This document shows, piece by piece, positions 49,873 through 59,967 of a stretch of 64,000 bases of DNA. Origin of the DNA: Chitinophagaceae bacterium. Lineage in GTDB: Bacteria > Bacteroidota > Bacteroidia > Chitinophagales > Chitinophagaceae. Position 1 is the first letter of the stretch. Every line of letters begins with the position of its first letter. The notes beneath the pieces were generated by a model, which saw only the letters and a list, made by a program, of their open reading frames with translations, was not told the DNA's origin and made no database searches. Position numbers and translations under genes: made by a program. The DNA lies in the NCBI GenBank assembly GCA_016721385.1, contig JADKIE010000011.1:1-64000 (forward strand), read 5' to 3'.

Positions 49873-50369
49873 AATCACTATTCGGTCGTCAATATTATCG
49901 TATAAAAACCCTCTTGCTGCATCATTTTATTATGCGCCAGTAAATTATTGTAATAGCCTGCGGTGTTTAAAATAAATATTTTTTTATCGTGTATGCTTAG
50001 TTGATTCCAGGTAAGCATTTCATACAATTCATCTAAAGTACCAAAGCCGCCCGGTAAAATAATTGCTGCATCGCATTTTTCGTAAAGTTGTTGTTTACGT
50101 GTATGCATATTGTCAACAACTATTAATTCGGTTAAACCTCCATGGCTATGCTCTCTGTCTGTTAATAATTGTGGAATTATGCCGGTAACTTTTCCACCTT
50201 TTTCTAAAACAGCGTTAGCAACAGCACCCATCAGTCCTTTGTTTCCACCACCATAAATTAATACAATATTATATTGTGCCAACAAGTAGCCCAACTGTTT
50301 TGCATGCTCTTCAAACAAAGAGTTATTGCCACTTTTACTACCACAAAAAACAGCTATAGATTTTATCAT
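49840..50369 (-). CDS. LOG-family protein (TIGR00730), frameshifted at 3' end
   Basis: About 177 residues. A Rossmann-like protein of the lysine-decarboxylase-like / LOG group that in characterised members hydrolyses cytokinin riboside 5'-monophosphate or AMP to the base and ribose 5-phosphate. Signature: AVFCGSKSGNN, LIYGGGNKGLMGAVANAV and the PGGFGTLDEL motif (about 105-114) with the catalytic Arg/Glu region KCDAAIILPGG. The downstream frame ends ILETPNTIEVI, with stop at 49840-49842, after a break near 49895. A second, different LOG gene lies at 52140. Cytoplasmic; true substrate unknown. Confidence 0.85.
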
Positions 50370-50459
50370 AATTTTATTTGTATCTTGACAGCAAATTAAC
50401 AGAAATTAAAATATTATTTAAGTTTTAATTTCTAATTAGTAATTCTTAATTATTTAATA

Positions 50460-52041
50460 ATGTCTCCATTAATGTTATTTTCTTTTGTTATCGGGTATTT
50501 TCTTTTGTTATTAATTGTAGCATATTTTACTTCCAAAAACTCTAACAACGATTCTTTTTTTATTGGAAACAGAAGCAGCAACTGGATGTTGGTAGCATTT
50601 GGAATGATTGGTACAAGCCTTAGTGGAGTTACGTTTGTAAGTGTGCCGGGTACAGTTGGTGCCGGTGCGTTTCAATATTATCAGGTGGTAATTGGCTATT
50701 TTATTGGCTATTTGGTAATCGCTTATGTATTGTTGCCGCTATATTACAGACTTAATTTAACCTCAATTTATAATTATTTAGAAAAAAGGTTTGGCCCGGT
50801 TGCATACAAAACCGGCGCAATGTTTTTTATTGTTTCAAGGGCATTGGGTGCAACAGCCAGAATGTATTTGGTTGTAAACATTTTGCAAATTTTTATTTTA
50901 GATAAAATGGGAGTTCCATTTTGGGCTACCGCTTTGGTTATCTTAGTATTAATCTTGTTATACACTTTTGAAGGAGGAGTTAAAACGATTGTATATACTG
51001 ATATGCTGCAAACAACTTTTATGTTGCTAGGATTAATTGTGTGCATAATAGCAATTATGAATAAATTGGATTTAGGCCTCGGCTCTGCATTATCCGAATT
51101 AAGAAGTAACGGAATGACGAAAGTTTTTAATACCGATTATCAGGCTCCCGGTTTTTTTCTTAAACAAATAATCGGGGGTGCATTTATAACTATTGCCATG
51201 ACAGGACTTGATCAGGAAATGATGCAAAAAAATATTAGTGTACGCACTTTAAAAGACTCTCAAAAAAATATTCTTACGCTTAGTACCGTTTTACTTATTG
51301 TAAATTTTTTGTTTTTATTAATGGGAGGCTTGCTTTATTTATATGCTGCTAAAAATGGCATGCAGGTAAAAGGCGATGATTTATTTCCATCGGTAGCATT
51401 GGGAGGAACACTATCCGCAGGTATATCAGTAATATTTATTATTGGGCTTATTTCTGCATTATTTCCAAGCGCCGATGGTGCTTTAACAGCACTTACTTCC
51501 TCTTTTTGTATAGATATTTTAGGTATTAAAAAAAGAGACGATTTGTCTGAAACAGCAAAAAAAAGAAAGCGACTTACTGTGCACTTAACCTTTGCCGTTA
51601 TTTTCTTTTTACTGGTGATGCTGTTTAAGTGGATAGATGACAAATCTATTATTGATGTTATTTTAAAAGTAGCCGGATATACTTACGGACCTTTGCTTGG
51701 TTTATTTGCATTTGGCATATTAACCCATAGGAAAATTAAGGACAAATACGCTTTAATAATCTGCCTTTTATCTCCTTTAGTAATTTTAGGAATAGATTTG
51801 ATTAATAACCCGGATTGGTTTGTAAAAAGATTTGGCTTGTCTGAAGAAACTGCGATAGGTTTAAAATCAATTTCTCAAAATATTTTTCATGGATTTAAAA
51901 TCGGGATAGAGATATTGATTTTTAATGGCCTGCTTACATTTTTGGTTTGTGGCTAATATCAAAAAAGATGTTAAAAGAGAGTTACAAGCTAATATAAATG
52001 AAGGCGATGAAATAATTTCATCAATAGGAAACGGGCATTAA
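50460..52041 (+). CDS. Sodium:solute symporter (SSF family), frameshifted near the C-terminus
   Basis: About 526 residues if a break near 51935 is corrected; the uncorrected stop is at 51956 (498 residues). The inner-membrane LeuT-fold transporter has about 13 helices. Family phrases: FVSVPGTVGAGAFQYYQVVIGY (about 60-81), LEKRFGPVAYKTGAM (about 107-121), GLDQEMMQKNISVRTLKDSQKN (about 250-271) and FPSADGALTALTSSFCIDI. The corrected C-terminus extends to KKDVKRELQANINEGDEI and a stop at 52041, and the terminator at 52077 fits that end. Cargo is not predictable; related Bacteroidota genes are annotated as sialic-acid, proline or unspecified solute carriers. Confidence 0.87.
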
Positions 52042-52076
52042 ATAAAATAAGTTGTAATTTTACAGAGTTAGTAAAG

Positions 52077-52119
52077 TGCCATTCTTCACTTAATAAATGA
52101 GAAGAATGGCATTGCTTTT
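52077..52119 (+). terminator. Terminator of the symporter gene
   Basis: An 11-bp perfect stem TGCCATTCTTC / GAAGAATGGCA (52077-52087, 52101-52111) is followed by a T-rich tract. It lies 35 bases beyond the corrected stop at 52041. Confidence 0.75.
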
Positions 52120-52139
52120 ATTAGAATTAAAATAAAAAA

Positions 52140-52837
52140 ATGAACGGAGCAATAAATTTAGGTCGACAAAGGCAGTGGAAAGAAAGTCAGGCACATAGCA
52201 GCTGGCAAATTTTTAAAATAATGGCCGAGTTTGTAGATGGTTTTGAAGCCTTAAATAAAATTGGGCCATCTATTTCTATTTTTGGAAGTGCCCGTACAAA
52301 GCCCGGTAATAAATATTACGATTTGGCAGTAGAAATTGCCAAACGATTAGCCGAAGAAGGATTTGGTATTATTTCCGGCGGTGGCCCCGGCATAATGGAA
52401 GCTGCAAATAAAGGAGCTTCAATTGCCGGTGGTAAATCTATTGGGTTAAATATTGAGTTGCCCTTTGAGCAACATGCAAACCCATATATTGATAGAGATA
52501 AATCGCTCAACTTCGATTTTTTCTTTGTGCGTAAAGTAATGTTTGTAAAATACTCACAAGGGTTTATTATGATGCCGGGAGGTTTTGGTACAATGGACGA
52601 ATTTTTGAAGTTGCTACACTTATACAAACCGGCAAGTTTAAGCAATCGCCAATGGTGCTGGTTGGCAGAAGTTATTGGGGAGGATTAATAAATTGGATTA
52701 AAGAAACAATGGGAGAAACAGAGCATAATATTAATCCGGAAGATTTAGATTTAATTCATTTATTTGATACAGCAGATGAAGTGGTAGGCTTTTTGTTAGA
52801 TTATTATAAAACAAAACCATTGGTGCCTAATTTCTAG
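52140..52837 (+). CDS. LOG-family protein (TIGR00730), frameshifted
   Basis: About 233 residues across a break near 52615. It has a longer N-terminus than the paralogue at 49840 (MNGAINLGRQRQWKESQAHSSWQIFKIMAEF), then ISIFGSARTKPGNKYYDLAVEIAKRLAEEGFGIISGGGPGIMEAANKGA (about 42-89) and the motif MPGGFGTMDEF (about 146-156). The C-terminal frame holds INWIKETMGETEHNINPEDL. Expected activity is nucleotide 5'-monophosphate phosphoribohydrolase. It runs into the O-methyltransferase gene with a one-base TAG/GTG overlap, so the two are translationally coupled. Confidence 0.83.
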
Positions 52838-53472
52838 TGGAAATAATAAATCATATAGCCGAAGTATATGCCCAAAAAAACACATCTGAATTAGATGATG
52901 TGTTACAAGAAGTAGCCGAATATACTATTAACAATCATCCACATGCACACATGCTTAGCGGAAAAGTGCAAGGTAAAATGTTGGAGTTTATTAGTTGTAT
53001 GATTAAACCCAAAAGTATTTTAGAAGTTGGTACATTCACAGGTTTTAGCGCATTGTGCCTGGCTAAAGGCTTGCAGCTCAATGGTATTTTGCATACGATT
53101 GAATTAAGGGAAGATGATGCAGTTATTGCACAAAAATATTTTGATAAGGCAATTGCAAAAAACATACAATTACATATTGGCGATGCCTTACAAATAATAT
53201 CAACAATAAACGAAGAATGGGATTTGGTGTTTATGGATGCAGATAAAATTAATTACATCAACTATTATGAATTAATTTTGCCAAAAGTAAAAGCAGGAGG
53301 TTGGGTGATTGCTGATAATGTACTGTTTCATGGGCAGGTTTTAGAAGAAGAGATAAAAGGAAAAAATGCCAAAGCAATAGGTGCTTTTAACGAACATGTA
53401 GCTGCAGATACCAGAGTAGAACAAGTTATGCTAACTGTAAGAGATGGTATAACGGTTATTAAAAAATTATAG
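52837..53472 (+). CDS. Class I SAM-dependent O-methyltransferase
   Basis: 211 residues, intact, with GTG start in TAGTG overlapping the stop of the LOG gene by one base. A catechol-O-methyltransferase-type Rossmann enzyme: SAM-binding motif SILEVGTFTGFSALCLAKGL (about 53-72), LHTIELREDDAVIAQKYFDKA (about 77-97), the metal-binding LVFMDADKINYINYY (about 131-145) and ADNVLFHGQV. It methylates a hydroxyl group on a small molecule, probably with a divalent cation. It belongs to an operon of the LOG gene and the downstream glucosaminidase/LysM gene, whose ATG follows after one base. Confidence 0.92.
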   Translation: MEIINHIAEVYAQKNTSELDDVLQEVAEYTINNHPHAHMLSGKVQGKMLEFISCMIKPKSILEVGTFTGFSALCLAKGLQLNGILHTIELREDDAVIAQKYFDKAIAKNIQLHIGDALQIISTINEEWDLVFMDADKINYINYYELILPKVKAGGWVIADNVLFHGQVLEEEIKGKNAKAIGAFNEHVAADTRVEQVMLTVRDGITVIKKL

Positions 53473-53473
53473 C

Positions 53474-54590
53474 ATGAAAAAAACACTTATTTTATTGATG
53501 TGCTTTGTACTAAGCAAAAATATTTTTGCTCAGGATCTTACGCCAATACAATATGTTGAGCAATATAAAGACTTAGCCATCAGAGAAATGAAACGCATGG
53601 GTGTGCCTGCTGCCATTACATTGGCGCAAGGTATTTTAGAAAGCGAAAGCGGCAATAGTATTTTGGTTAAAAAGTCTAACAATCATTTTGGTATAAAATG
53701 TAAAAATACATGGAATGCCGGAGGAGTGTCGCATGACGATGATGCCATTGGAGAGTGCTTTAGAGTGTATAAAACAGCCGAAGATAGTTACAGAGATCAT
53801 AGTAATTTTTTACGCAATAATCAACGGTACAGTAATTTATTTAAGTTAGATGTGTCGGATTATAAAGGCTGGGCGTATGGCTTAAAAAAGCAGGTTATGC
53901 TACTAATCCACGCTATCCCGAAATTTTAATAAAGAATATTGAACAATACAATTTGCAACAATATACTTTAACTGCTGCACAAGACGTTCCTATGTTTGAT
54001 GCAAGTAAGTTTGAAGATGATAAGCAAGAAGTAGTGGTATCAAATGGTAACATTGAAGAAGCCAGCGGCAGCACTTTAGATGTGTCTGGTACAATAGTAA
54101 AGGTGAATGGTTCAAAGTGTATTTTGGCAAATAAAGGAACATCTCTTTTGGTGATAGCAACAAAAATAATATTAACCTGAGTAAATTATTAGAGTTTAAC
54201 GAGTTGGCTGAAGATGGCATTTTGGCAAAAGATCAATACATCTTTTTGCAAAAAAAATCTAAAATTGGCGACAGAGATTTTTACATTGTTCAAAAAGGAG
54301 AGAGCCTGTTTGATGTGGCACAAAAAAATGGCATTCAATTACAATATTTAATCGACTATAATAAAGTAAACGATAGCAAACCTTTACCTACAGGCACAAA
54401 ACTTTGGTTGAGGCCAATAAGTGATAATAATGCTCCTGAAAAAATGAAAGGAATGCATACTGTAATGCCAAAAGAAGGATTATTTGCCATTGCAAAAAAA
54501 TACAATGTAACAGTAGAGCAAATTAAAGAGTGGAATAATTTAACAACAAACGATTTAAGGGTTGGCCAACAGCTTAAAATATCTCAATAA
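53474..54590 (+). CDS. Secreted N-acetylglucosaminidase with LysM repeats (frameshifted)
   Basis: About 372 residues across breaks near 53895 and 54165. Signal peptide 1-19 (NIFAQ). A GH73-type glucosaminidase domain (about 22-150) has ITLAQGILESESGNSILVKKSNNHFGIKC, with the catalytic Glu in the LESESG segment, and WAYGLKK. Two LysM peptidoglycan-binding domains follow at the C-terminus (FYIVQKGESLFDVAQKNGIQL and MHTVMPKEGLFAIAKKYNVTV). It should cut the GlcNAc-beta-1,4-MurNAc bond during wall turnover or cell separation. The reading is conserved in all frames, so the breaks are probably errors. Confidence 0.9.
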
Positions 54591-54604
54591 ATAATTTTAC
54601 AACA

Positions 54605-55141
54605 ATGCAAATACACGTTTTTGATAAAACATTTGAGCCATACATTACAGCCGCACAAATAAATGAGCAAATAAAAAAATTAGCAGCACAAATTAATGCA
54701 GATTATGAAGGTAAGCGACCGCTGTTTATTGCTATACTAAACGGCTCGTTTATGTTTGCCTCCGATTTATTTAAAGAACTTACCATTGAGGCCGAAATTT
54801 GTTTTATAAAACTGGCATCTTATAAAGGCACAAAATCTACGGGTAATGTTATTACTTCTATAGGATTGGATATTCCTTTAACCGACAGGCATGTAATAAT
54901 TGTAGAAGATATTGTTGATACAGGTAAAACCTTACATGAGTTTTTGCCTCAATTGATAAACCAGCAACCATCTTCTTTAAAAATAGCTACATTGCTTCAT
55001 AAACCCGAAGCTTTAAAGTTTCCTTTAGTTATAGATTATTTGGGCTTTACGGTGCCTAATAAATTTTTATTGGGCTATGGCCTTGATTATGACGGGCTTG
55101 GGCGTAACCTTAAGGAAATATATCGATTGGTGGAGGCATAA
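54605..55141 (+). CDS. hpt: Hypoxanthine phosphoribosyltransferase
   Basis: 178 residues, intact. It transfers the ribose 5-phosphate of PRPP to hypoxanthine (and often guanine) in purine salvage. The PRPP-binding loop VIIVEDIVDTGKTLHEFL (about 98-115) holds the two acidic residues and DTGKT; the base-binding end has KFPLVIDYLGFTVPNKFLLGYGLDYDG (about 139-165). FIAILNGSFMFASDL (about 41-55) is the family flexible-loop start. Fourteen bases downstream of the glucosaminidase gene, and guaA and prs in the same 15 kb make this a loosely clustered purine region. Confidence 0.95.
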   Translation: MQIHVFDKTFEPYITAAQINEQIKKLAAQINADYEGKRPLFIAILNGSFMFASDLFKELTIEAEICFIKLASYKGTKSTGNVITSIGLDIPLTDRHVIIVEDIVDTGKTLHEFLPQLINQQPSSLKIATLLHKPEALKFPLVIDYLGFTVPNKFLLGYGLDYDGLGRNLKEIYRLVEA

Positions 55142-55174
55142 TAAATGTAAAAGCAGGCATCATTTTAATATTAA

Positions 55175-57002
55175 ATGTTGTCTATACAAGAAATATTTTT
55201 TATTTTAACACAGCGCTTGTCCTTGTTAAAACGAATACTTCATATCATTTCTTTGCTTTTGCTTGCAAATTTTGCCAGTGGCCAATACTATTTACGTGGT
55301 GAGGTAAGAGATGAAAAAAGCCAACCCATACAAAATGCTAAAATTTTTCTCCATTCATCCAGACTGCAATATTTTTCCGGTTCATCCGGCGGGTTTGGTA
55401 TTACTACAAAAGCACTTAATGATTCTATAACAGTTTCTTTAGATGGGTATGAAACTAAAATTATAAAAGTAATTGCCGATCAGTGGCAAAATATCAATCT
55501 GAAAATTTCTACATCTAACGCAAATAAAAACAAACCTAAATTAATTTCGGTAACAAAAAACTTACAACAATCTTCAAAAGTAAAATGGTTTGTAGATGAA
55601 GAAACGTATTTTCAAATTATAGAAAACGAACATGTTGATGCAAGTAAATACCCCAATACAGGCTTTTCGTTAAATGTAAATAAAGCATCGTACAGCAATG
55701 TGCGGCGGTTTATAAACATGCAAAGTACTGTACCGCCGGATGCAATACGTACCGAAGAGGTTATTAATTATTTTAATTTGCATTATCAAGAGCCACCAAA
55801 AGGAGATGTTTTTAAAATAGAATCGCAACTGGCCACATCTCCATGGGATGAACAGGAACAATTACTTTTTATTAATGTGAATGCAAAAAAAGTAGATTTA
55901 GAAAAAGCGCCATCCGGTAATTTTGTTTTTTTGATAGATGCCTCCGGCAGTATGGATATGCCCAATAAACTTCCATTATTAAAAGCGGCATTTCAATTAT
56001 TTGTAAAAAATTTACGGACAAAAGATACCGTATCGATAGTTGTATATGGCGGCACTGTAGCTGTTTGGCTTCCACCAACCGGCGGCGCCGAAAAAGAAAA
56101 AATTATAAAACGTATTGAAGAACTGGATGCATTGGGTGACACACCCGGCGAAGCAGCTATTTTAACTGCCTATCGCCTTGCTGAAAAAACGTTTATTGAG
56201 GGAGGAAATAACAGAGTAATTTTAGCTACCGACGGCGATTTTAATGTAGGCATAAGTTCTGAAAAAGAGTTAGATGAACTTATTACTAAGGAAAGGCAAA
56301 AAGGTGTTTATTTAACTTGCTTAGGCGTTGGTATGGGAAACTTTAAAGATTCTAAATTAGAAACACTAGCCAAAAGAGGTGATGGTAATTATGCTTATTT
56401 GGATGATATTGCAGAGGCAGAAAAAGTGTTGGTAAAAGAATTAACTCAAACTTTTTACGCTGTAGCCGATGATGTGTATTTGAACATACAGTTTAATCCT
56501 AATTTAATAAAGGAGTACAGACTCATTGGTTTTGACAATAAAAGAGATGCTGTATCTGATAGCGCTATAGATTTAGAAGGGGGCGAAATTGGTAGCGGTA
56601 ATAGTGTAATGGCTGTTTTTGAAATAAAAGCTACCAACGAAAAATTATTACGCCCAGATGCAATTAATAAAAGCGAAATTGCTAAAATTAGTTTTACAAT
56701 ACAGCCTCTGTAATGATACAGCGCATAAGCAAATGGCTTATAGCTGTGTTAATAATTTAGAAGATTTTAAAAACACAGATAAAGAGTTTCAGTTTGCTAC
56801 TGCAGTAACCATGTTTGCCTTAAAACTAAAACAATCAAAATATATAAAAGATATTGATTGGTTAGATATTGAAACCATTGCTGTTGACAGCTATGATTCG
56901 AATAGTTATTTGCAAACACAGTTTTTGCAATTAATAAACAAAGCAGCGGAAATCTATAACTATAAAAATAGAAGAGAAAGAAGAAAAAAGAGGATTAATT
57001 AA
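55175..57002 (+). CDS. Exported VWA protein with CNA/carboxypeptidase-like domain (frameshifted)
   Basis: About 609 residues with a break near 56690. An N-terminal signal/anchor (about 15-36, NFASGQ), a carboxypeptidase-regulatory-like beta domain (about 37-115; YYLRGEVRDEKSQPIQNAKI), a von Willebrand domain of the YfbK type (about 150-430), and a C-terminal DUF3520-like domain. The MIDAS metal motif is LIDASGSMD (about 251-259), with TDGDFNVG as the later Asp site. It probably mediates metal-dependent protein contacts at the cell envelope. Stops 2 bases from the convergent radC. Confidence 0.83.
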
Positions 57003-57004
57003 AT

Positions 57005-57706
57005 TTACAAAAACCAGTCATAAACAAAACTATAATATCCTTCTTCGCTTACTATAATATGGTCAATCACTTTTATATCAAAGTATATAGCAGCGGTTTT
57101 AATTTTTTGTGTTACGGCTTCATCTGCCTGGCTGGGCTTTAAGCTGCCCGATGGATGATTGTGGCAAAGCACAATTTGTGTAGCATCTTCCTCTAAAGCT
57201 TTCTTCAAAATTATTCGGGGATCGGCAACTGTACCCGTAATGCCACCTTTGCTCAAAATTTCGAAATGATTTATTTTATTGGCCTGATTTAAAAACAAAA
57301 CAGCAAAAACTTCATGTTGGTAATCCTTTAAAATAGGTTGTAAAAAAGCAGCAATTTGTTTGCTGGTTTTTACAACGGGTTTATCTAAAGTAGCTGCCAC
57401 TTGCCGGCGATTACCTAATTCCAGTGCGGCCGCTATGGTTATAGCTTTAGCCTTGCCTATGCCCTTTATTTTTTGTAAATCTTTTAACGATAGTTTACCC
57501 AGTTCTACAAGGTTATTACTGCCTAATTGCAATATTTCTTTGGCCAAATCTACCGCACTTTTTTGCCTGCTGCCATTATTAATTAAAATGGCCAGTAATT
57601 CCGAGTTACTTAGGGTTGCTGCTCCATTGGCTATCATTTTTTCTCTGGGCCTGTCGTCTGCAGCCCAGTTTTTGATAGATGTGGAAGGGTTGTTGAAATT
57701 ATCCAT
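57005..57706 (-). CDS. radC: RadC-family JAB-domain protein
   Basis: 233 residues, intact, from ATG 57706 (an upstream GTG adds one residue). N-terminal UPF0758 helix-hairpin-helix region (about 1-100; MIANGAATLSNSELLAILINNG ... KIKGIGKAKAITIAAALELG) and C-terminal JAB/MPN domain with the metal-binding motif LCHNHPSGSLKPSQAD (about 182-197) and the conserved Glu in the FAVLFLN strand region. Originally tied to DNA repair, the role of RadC is unsettled; zinc-dependent hydrolysis is inferred from the JAB motif. It diverges from prs. Confidence 0.95.
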   Translation of the reverse strand: MDNFNNPSTSIKNWAADDRPREKMIANGAATLSNSELLAILINNGSRQKSAVDLAKEILQLGSNNLVELGKLSLKDLQKIKGIGKAKAITIAAALELGNRRQVAATLDKPVVKTSKQIAAFLQPILKDYQHEVFAVLFLNQANKINHFEILSKGGITGTVADPRIILKKALEEDATQIVLCHNHPSGSLKPSQADEAVTQKIKTAAIYFDIKVIDHIIVSEEGYYSFVYDWFL

Positions 57707-57738
57707 CACTTCAAATATAAATGATAAAAACTAAATGA

Positions 57739-57746
57739 TACATTTG
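57739..57746 (+). promoter_or_regulatory. TAnnTTTG -7 box of prs
   Basis: TACATTTG matches the Bacteroidota -7 consensus and implies a leader of about 33 bases before the prs ATG at 57786. Confidence 0.5.
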
Positions 57747-57785
57747 CAAAAATCATCTGAAAAAGCTTGCTAAAATTATTGTTGT

Positions 57786-58739
57786 ATGGAAAGAACTGTA
57801 AAAATGTTTTCGGGCACCGGCTCAAGATATCTTGCCGAAAAAATTGCTGTTAAATATGGCGAACCATTAGGTGATGTAAAAATACAACGCTTTAGCGATG
57901 GAGAAATTTATGTAGAGTATGAAGAAAGCATCAGAGGTAAATATGTTTTTTTAATTCAAAGCACATTTGCGCCTACCGATAATTTAATGGAATTGTTGTT
58001 GATGATTGATGCAGCAAAAAGAGCATCGGCCTACAAAGTAATTGCCGGAATACCTTATTATGGTTTTGCAAGGCAAGATAGAAAAGACAGGCCCAGAGTA
58101 GCTATTGGGAGCAAACTGGTTGCCAATATGCTTACTGCTGCCGGTGCAGACAGAGTAATTACCATGGATTTGCATGCACCGCAAATACAAGGCTATTTTG
58201 ATATACCTGTAGATCATTTAGAATCATCGGCTGTGTTTTTACCTTATATCGAAAATTTAAAATTGGCTAATTTAACCTTTGCCGCACCCGATGTTGGTAG
58301 CGCAAACCGTATTAGAGAGTTTGCCACATATTTTGAGTGTGAAATGGTTATTTGCGATAAACACCGTAAACGAGCCAACGAAATTGCCAGCATGGTTGTA
58401 ATTGGCGATGTTACCGATAGAGATGTTGTAATTGTAGATGACATTTGCGATACTGGAGGTACTTTAGCTAAAAGTGCGGCTTTACTTAAAGAAAAAGGGG
58501 CTAGAAGTGTAAGGGCTTTATGTACACACCCTGTTTTAAGTGGCAAAGCGTATGAAAATATACAAAACAGTGTTTTGGAAGAGTTGGTGGTTTGTGATAC
58601 TATTCCCATTAAACCACTTTGCGATAAAATTAAAGTAATATCTACCGACGAATTATTTGCAACCACTATACGTAATGCCTTTGAAAATAAGAGCATTAAC
58701 AGCCTTTTTATGCGTAGTAAAATGGCGAATAAGAAATAA
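57786..58739 (+). CDS. prs: Ribose-phosphate pyrophosphokinase
   Basis: 317 residues, intact, the full class I length. It makes PRPP from ribose 5-phosphate and ATP for purine, pyrimidine, His and Trp synthesis. Motifs: IQRFSDGEIYVEYEESIRG (about 34-52), FARQDRKDRPR (about 95-105), DLHAPQIQGYFDIPVDH (about 132-148), and the PRPP-binding DRDVVIVDDICDTGGTLAKSA (about 217-237). In Bacteroidota prs is commonly followed by rplY; here a repeat-flanked four-helix-bundle gene separates them. Confidence 0.97.
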   Translation: MERTVKMFSGTGSRYLAEKIAVKYGEPLGDVKIQRFSDGEIYVEYEESIRGKYVFLIQSTFAPTDNLMELLLMIDAAKRASAYKVIAGIPYYGFARQDRKDRPRVAIGSKLVANMLTAAGADRVITMDLHAPQIQGYFDIPVDHLESSAVFLPYIENLKLANLTFAAPDVGSANRIREFATYFECEMVICDKHRKRANEIASMVVIGDVTDRDVVIVDDICDTGGTLAKSAALLKEKGARSVRALCTHPVLSGKAYENIQNSVLEELVVCDTIPIKPLCDKIKVISTDELFATTIRNAFENKSINSLFMRSKMANKK

Positions 58740-58766
58740 GAATAAGCAATTGGCAATGAGCAATTC
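58738..58766 (+). repeat. Dispersed GCAAT-rich repeat, copy B
   Basis: ATAAGAATAAGCAATTGGCAATGAGCAATT-type sequence follows the prs stop. It shares AATAAGCAAT (58741-58750) with the reverse complement of copy C (59259-59268) and GCAATTGGCAA (58746-58756) with copy A. It is the left arm of a pair in inverted orientation around the four-helix-bundle gene. Confidence 0.55.
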
Positions 58767-58816
58767 AAAATCTGCAGGTAAATTTGTTATTATAAAAGTT
58801 ATAATATTATTTTCAG

Positions 58817-59183
58817 ATGGCTTCTAAATCCGTAAAAAGACACTACTGTTTATAAAAAAGCATTTGAATTAGCGATAGAAATTTTTGAAATTTCAAAAAT
58901 ATTTCCATCAGAAGAAAAGTATTCTTTAACTGACCAAATTAGGCGCTCTTCAAGAAGTGTATGTATTTGTTTATTAGAAGCCTATCAGAAAAAAATATAT
59001 CCGGCACATTTTATAGCAAAGGTTACAGATAGTGATATGGAAAACTCTGAAACTTCCGGTTGGTTAGATTTTGCTTTCGCATGCAAATATATTGATGATG
59101 TAAAATATCAATATCTGATTGTAAAGAATGCAGAGATTGGGAAAATGCTCTATCATATGATAAACAACCCTGAAAAATATTAA
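58817..59183 (+). CDS. Four-helix-bundle (S23/IVS-type) protein, frameshifted
   Basis: About 122 residues once a missing base in the A-run near 58837 is restored; without it the first frame stops after 12 codons. The sequence has the four-helix-bundle family pattern: VYKKAFELAIEIFEISKIFPSEEKYSLTDQIRRSS (helices 1-2), YPAHFIAKVTDSDMENSETSGWLDFAFACKYI (helix 3) and a final helix ending MINNPEKY. The stretch VCICLLEAYQKK differs from the usual VxxNIAEAYRKR and may hide another error. These small proteins are encoded within intervening sequences of 23S rRNA genes in some bacteria and as scattered single genes in Bacteroidota; their role is unknown. It lies between copies B and C of an inverted repeat. 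Confidence 0.75.
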
Positions 59184-59243
59184 AAAATTATATTATAAAC
59201 GATTAATGGAAGATTAGCCTGAATATTGGCATATAATACTCTT

Positions 59244-59275
59244 ATTTGCCTATTACCTATTGCTTATTGCCCATT
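59244..59275 (-). repeat. Dispersed GCAAT-rich repeat, copy C
   Basis: TTTGCCTATTACCTATTGCTTATTGCCC-type sequence lies just upstream of rplY. The reverse complement of 59260-59272 equals the GGGCAATAAGCAA of copy A (2726-2738). It is inverted relative to copy B. A plus-strand reading would give an LPIAYCP-type hydrophobic stretch, but no gene is called there. Confidence 0.55.
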
Positions 59276-59281
59276 TTTCCT

Positions 59282-59289
59282 TACCTTCG
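59282..59289 (+). promoter_or_regulatory. -7-like box before rplY
   Basis: TACCTTCG is one mismatch from TAnnTTTG and lies 21 bases before the rplY ATG (59311). Confidence 0.35.
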
Positions 59290-59310
59290 CCGCTCAAAAA
59301 AATATAAACA

Positions 59311-59944
59311 ATGAAATCAATTACAATCGAAGGACAACTGAGGACCGAAAGCGGAAAAAAAGCCACCCGCCAACTTCGCTCTCAGAACCTAGTGCCAGCT
59401 GTAATTTATGGTGGCGACCAAGAGGTTAATTTCTCTGCACCTGCAGCATCTTTTAAATCAATTGTTTACACTTCTGAGTTTAAGCTTGCAGAGGTTAAAG
59501 TAGACGGTAAAACGTACCGTTGTATTTTAAAGATTTACAATTTAATAAAGTATCGGATGCTTTAACACATGTAGATTTTTTAGAATTGGTAGACGATAAA
59601 AAGTAATAGCAACTTTACCATTAAAGTTTACAGGAACACCTGCTGGTGTTAAAGCTGGTGGTAAGCTGGTACTTAAAATGAAAACAATTAAAGTAAAAAC
59701 GTTACCTAAATATTTGAAAGAAAATATTGAAATGGATTTAACTGCTTTGGAGTTAAACGCCAATGTAAGGGTACAGGATATAGTAGCTCCAAATATGGAG
59801 ATTATGAACTCTCCACGTATTCCGGTTGCTTCTGTAACTATGACACGTCAGTTAAAACAAGAAGAAACTGCTGCTGCTGCTAAAGGTGCTCCTGCTGCAA
59901 AAGCTGCTGCTCCTGCTGCCGCTGCACCAGCCGCAAAAAAATAA
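59311..59944 (+). CDS. rplY: 50S ribosomal protein L25 (CTC type), frameshifted
   Basis: 211 residues if two missing A bases (near 59530 and 59605) are restored; the span is two bases short of whole codons. N-terminal L25 beta-barrel that binds 5S rRNA (ITIEGQLRTESGKKATRQLR ... NLVPAVIYGG, then KVSDALTHVDFLEL) and the C-terminal CTC/TL5 domain (IATLPLKFTGTPAGVKAGGKL ... VKTLPKYLKENIEMDLTAL). It ends in a low-complexity Ala-Pro-Lys tail (AAAKGAPAAKAAAPAA). Both breaks are in A-runs of a ribosomal protein gene, so they are best read as sequencing errors. An intrinsic terminator follows. Confidence 0.95.
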
Positions 59945-59967
59945 TAATGTAACTTTTATTATACCAA

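Noticed and set aside
58244..58768. 174-codon open frame opposite prs
   Set aside because: It lies wholly antisense to the well-supported prs gene. Its hydrophobic start comes from repeat copy B, so it is a shadow frame.
59226..59429. 67-codon open frame with LPIAYCP-like hydrophobic start before rplY
   Set aside because: It is generated by repeat copy C and then runs out of frame through rplY.
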